NCBI RefSeq assembly: GCF_003852525.1
Contig: NZ_QAJL01000001.1
Span: forward strand, 420,983 to 484,982
Source of the DNA: Pedobacter sp. KBW06
GTDB taxonomy: Bacteria > Bacteroidota > Bacteroidia > Sphingobacteriales > Sphingobacteriaceae
Length of the DNA: 64,000 nt
Reading direction: 5' to 3'
Below, one piece after another: positions 62,087-64,000 of the stretch. Every line of letters begins with the position of its first letter. The first letter of the stretch is position 1. The notes under the pieces were generated by a model that saw nothing but the letters and a program-made list of their open reading frames with translations, searched no databases and was not told where the DNA came from. The position numbers and the translations under genes are program-made.

Positions 62087-64000
62087 ATGAAATTTAAAAA
62101 CCTCTTTTTTAAGCTGACCGTCATTATCTTTCTTGGATATTGCGGACAAAGCCATGCACAGAAACAGTCTGACCTAAAATGGGCTAAGGATGGTAATTCT
62201 TACTATCAGGAGAAAGACGGTGACATCATCTCTGTCACTTTACCAAAAAACGAGCAAAAGGTGATCCTGGACAGGGGCTTCCTTTATTCCAATGCCGCCA
62301 GCGGACTGGGAGAGATCAAAGATTTTCAAATCTCTGAGGATGGCAGTAAAATATTGCTCTATACCAATAGTAAAAAGGTTTGGAGATACGAGACCAGAGG
62401 CGATTATTTTGTTGCCGATCTGAAAACCAAAGAACTGATCAAAGTTGGAAAAGACAAACCGGCTTCTTCATTAATGTTTGCGAAGTTCTCTCCTGACGGA
62501 AGCAAGGTGGCTTATGTCAGTAAACATAACTTATATGTAGATGACCTGGCATCCCGCAGCACAAAAACCCTGACCACAGATGGAACAGACCGCCTGATCA
62601 ATGGTACATTTGACTGGGTTTATGAAGAAGAATTTGATTGCAGAGATGGATTCAGATGGAGCCCTGACGGAAAAACGATTGCTTACTGGCAGCTGGACGC
62701 CAGCAAAATCAGAAACTTCCTGATGATCAACAACACGGATTCTATTTATTCTTTTAACGTTCCGGTAGAATACCCTAAAGTTGGACAGGACCCTTCTTCC
62801 TGCAAAATAGGTGTGGTAGACATCAACAGCGCGACAACCAAATGGCTGGACGTTCCCGGAGACCATATCCAGAACTATATTCCAAGAATGGACTGGGTTC
62901 CGAATACGAATGAAGTGATCCTTCAGCAGTTAAACAGAGAACAAAATGTAAGCAAGCTTTTTGTGGCCAATGCACAGTCGGGAGCCGTAAAAAACATCTA
63001 TACAGAAACAGATAAAGCATGGATTGATGTGGCTCAGGGATGGCAATGGATCAACGAAGGCAAAGAATTCATCTGGGCAAGTGAAAAAGACGGATGGCGC
63101 CACCATTACCGCATCAGCAAAGACGGTAAAAAAGAAACACTGATCACCAAAGGCGATTACGATGTGATCGAGCAGGCATTGGTTGATGAGAAAAATAATT
63201 TATTTTACTTTATGGCTTCGCCAACAAATGCCACTCAGAAATACCTGTTTAAAACAAAACTAAGCGGCGGTGGTAAAGCAGAAATGGTAACCCCTTCTAT
63301 CCTTCCGGGAACCCATAACTATGAAATCTCTCCGAATGGCATTTTTGCACGTCATCAGTACACCAGTGCGACAGTACCGACACTTACAGAATGGATGAAG
63401 CTGACTACTTTAAACCCTTTCACCATGGATGGCAGCATTACCAACCAGCTGGGCAGGGTAAAACCACCGAAAAATCAGGTGGAGTTTTTTAAAGTAACCA
63501 CTGAAGATGGAGTAATTCTGGATGGCTGGATGAAAAAGCCGGATCATTTTGACCGTACTAAAAAATATCCTGTTGTATTTTATGTGTATGGTGAACCCGC
63601 TTCACAAACCGTAACAGATACCTATGGTGCAGGACGTAACTTCCTTTATGCAGGTGATATGGCTAAAGATGGTTACATCTATATTTCGATAGAAAACCGT
63701 GGTGCACCTGCTCCAAAAGGCAGAGAATGGCGCAAAAGTATTTATAAAAACATCGGTACGTTAAACATCCGTGACCAGGCAATGGCTGCTAAAAAAATCC
63801 TGGAATGGCCATTTGTCGATAAAGACAGGGTTGCCGTATGGGGATGGAGCGGCGGTGGTTCTTCCACTTTAAACTTGTTGTTCCAATACCCTGAGATCTA
63901 TAAAACAGGGATTGCAATTGCAGCAGTAGCCAATCAACTGACCTACGACAATGTTTACCAGGAACGTTATATGGGATCTCCTTTAAAATCAACTGAAGCA
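62087..64000 (+). CDS. S9-family dipeptidyl peptidase IV, partial (3' end outside window)
   Basis: 638 codons open to the window edge, starting MKFKNLFFKLTVIIFLGYCG, a signal peptide. An eight-bladed propeller is readable (QISEDGSKILLYTN, FSPDGSKVAYVSKHNLYVDD), with FDWVYEEEFDCRDGF, the Glu pair that binds the substrate amino end, and the catalytic serine in WGWSGGGSSTLN near residue 587. It cuts Xaa-Pro dipeptides from the N-terminus of peptides. The aspartate and histidine of the triad lie beyond the window. Two bases separate it from the sulfatase gene. Confidence 0.95.
   Translation, partial: MKFKNLFFKLTVIIFLGYCGQSHAQKQSDLKWAKDGNSYYQEKDGDIISVTLPKNEQKVILDRGFLYSNAASGLGEIKDFQISEDGSKILLYTNSKKVWRYETRGDYFVADLKTKELIKVGKDKPASSLMFAKFSPDGSKVAYVSKHNLYVDDLASRSTKTLTTDGTDRLINGTFDWVYEEEFDCRDGFRWSPDGKTIAYWQLDASKIRNFLMINNTDSIYSFNVPVEYPKVGQDPSSCKIGVVDINSATTKWLDVPGDHIQNYIPRMDWVPNTNEVILQQLNREQNVSKLFVANAQSGAVKNIYTETDKAWIDVAQGWQWINEGKEFIWASEKDGWRHHYRISKDGKKETLITKGDYDVIEQALVDEKNNLFYFMASPTNATQKYLFKTKLSGGGKAEMVTPSILPGTHNYEISPNGIFARHQYTSATVPTLTEWMKLTTLNPFTMDGSITNQLGRVKPPKNQVEFFKVTTEDGVILDGWMKKPDHFDRTKKYPVVFYVYGEPASQTVTDTYGAGRNFLYAGDMAKDGYIYISIENRGAPAPKGREWRKSIYKNIGTLNIRDQAMAAKKILEWPFVDKDRVAVWGWSGGGSSTLNLLFQYPEIYKTGIAIAAVANQLTYDNVYQERYMGSPLKSTEA

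Overview
The window looks like chromosomal DNA of a Bacteroidota species, most likely Sphingobacteriaceae (Pedobacter-like). Supporting signs are promoters of the Bacteroidota -7 form TAnnTTTG, genes mostly without Shine-Dalgarno sequences, many lipoproteins with a CKK/CSK start after the signal, a HmuY/TonB haem system, MbnP-like proteins and the kdp operon layout of that phylum. The family-level assignment is inference. No tRNA, rRNA, CRISPR, prophage or insertion sequence was seen. The only RNA genes or elements found are the RNase P RNA and a cobalamin riboswitch.

Layout. 1-388: partial ECF sigma factor. 523-7820 (minus): copper/cytochrome-oxidase-maturation region with an outer-membrane barrel, two consecutive MbnP plus di-haem MbnH/MauG-type peroxidase pairs, a YHS protein, a SCO protein, and two related small Cys-rich membrane proteins. 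7901-9327: thioesterase and FabH. 9385-12095: metE under a cobalamin riboswitch. 12124-22800: potassium region holding kdpFABC, extra tiny membrane peptides, a porin, a KdpD sensor domain without a kinase, a separate histidine kinase, and an NtrC-type regulator in place of KdpE. 22803-24728: ArgE-type deacetylase and an arginine-cluster acetyltransferase separated by degenerate repeats. 24923-26001: a second SCO protein and a monohaem cytochrome c. 26320-27734: two paralogous periplasmic proteins. 27763-28141: rnpB. 28208-35606: NtrC-like regulator with an altered GAFTGA loop, ClC channel, pseudouridine synthase, PhoB-like regulator, TlpA-like protein, gatB.

37142-50917 is a haem/iron acquisition island. 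The minus-strand part runs from a TonB receptor through two HmuY lipoproteins, two IPT/TIG-type lipoproteins, another lipoprotein and an S41 protease lipoprotein to a Cys-containing protein and a PchR-like AraC regulator. The divergent plus-strand part is hmuTUV, hmuS and a 44-residue membrane peptide. Haem would be taken from the surface by the lipoproteins and receptor, bound by HmuT, imported by HmuUV and handled by HmuS.

50998-64000: alaS, a MerR regulator, a helix-hairpin-helix/outer-membrane-barrel protein next to ComEC (DNA uptake), a gene-free 660-base stretch with two arrays of 11-bp-phased repeats, an enoyl-CoA hydratase, a secreted protein, an LtaS-type sulfatase and a partial dipeptidyl peptidase. 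The most unusual non-coding signal is the 11-bp-phased element at 58169-58573. The most unusual gene arrangements are the tandem MbnP/MbnH pairs, the split KdpD/NtrC potassium system with its tiny peptides, and the many-lipoprotein haem operon.
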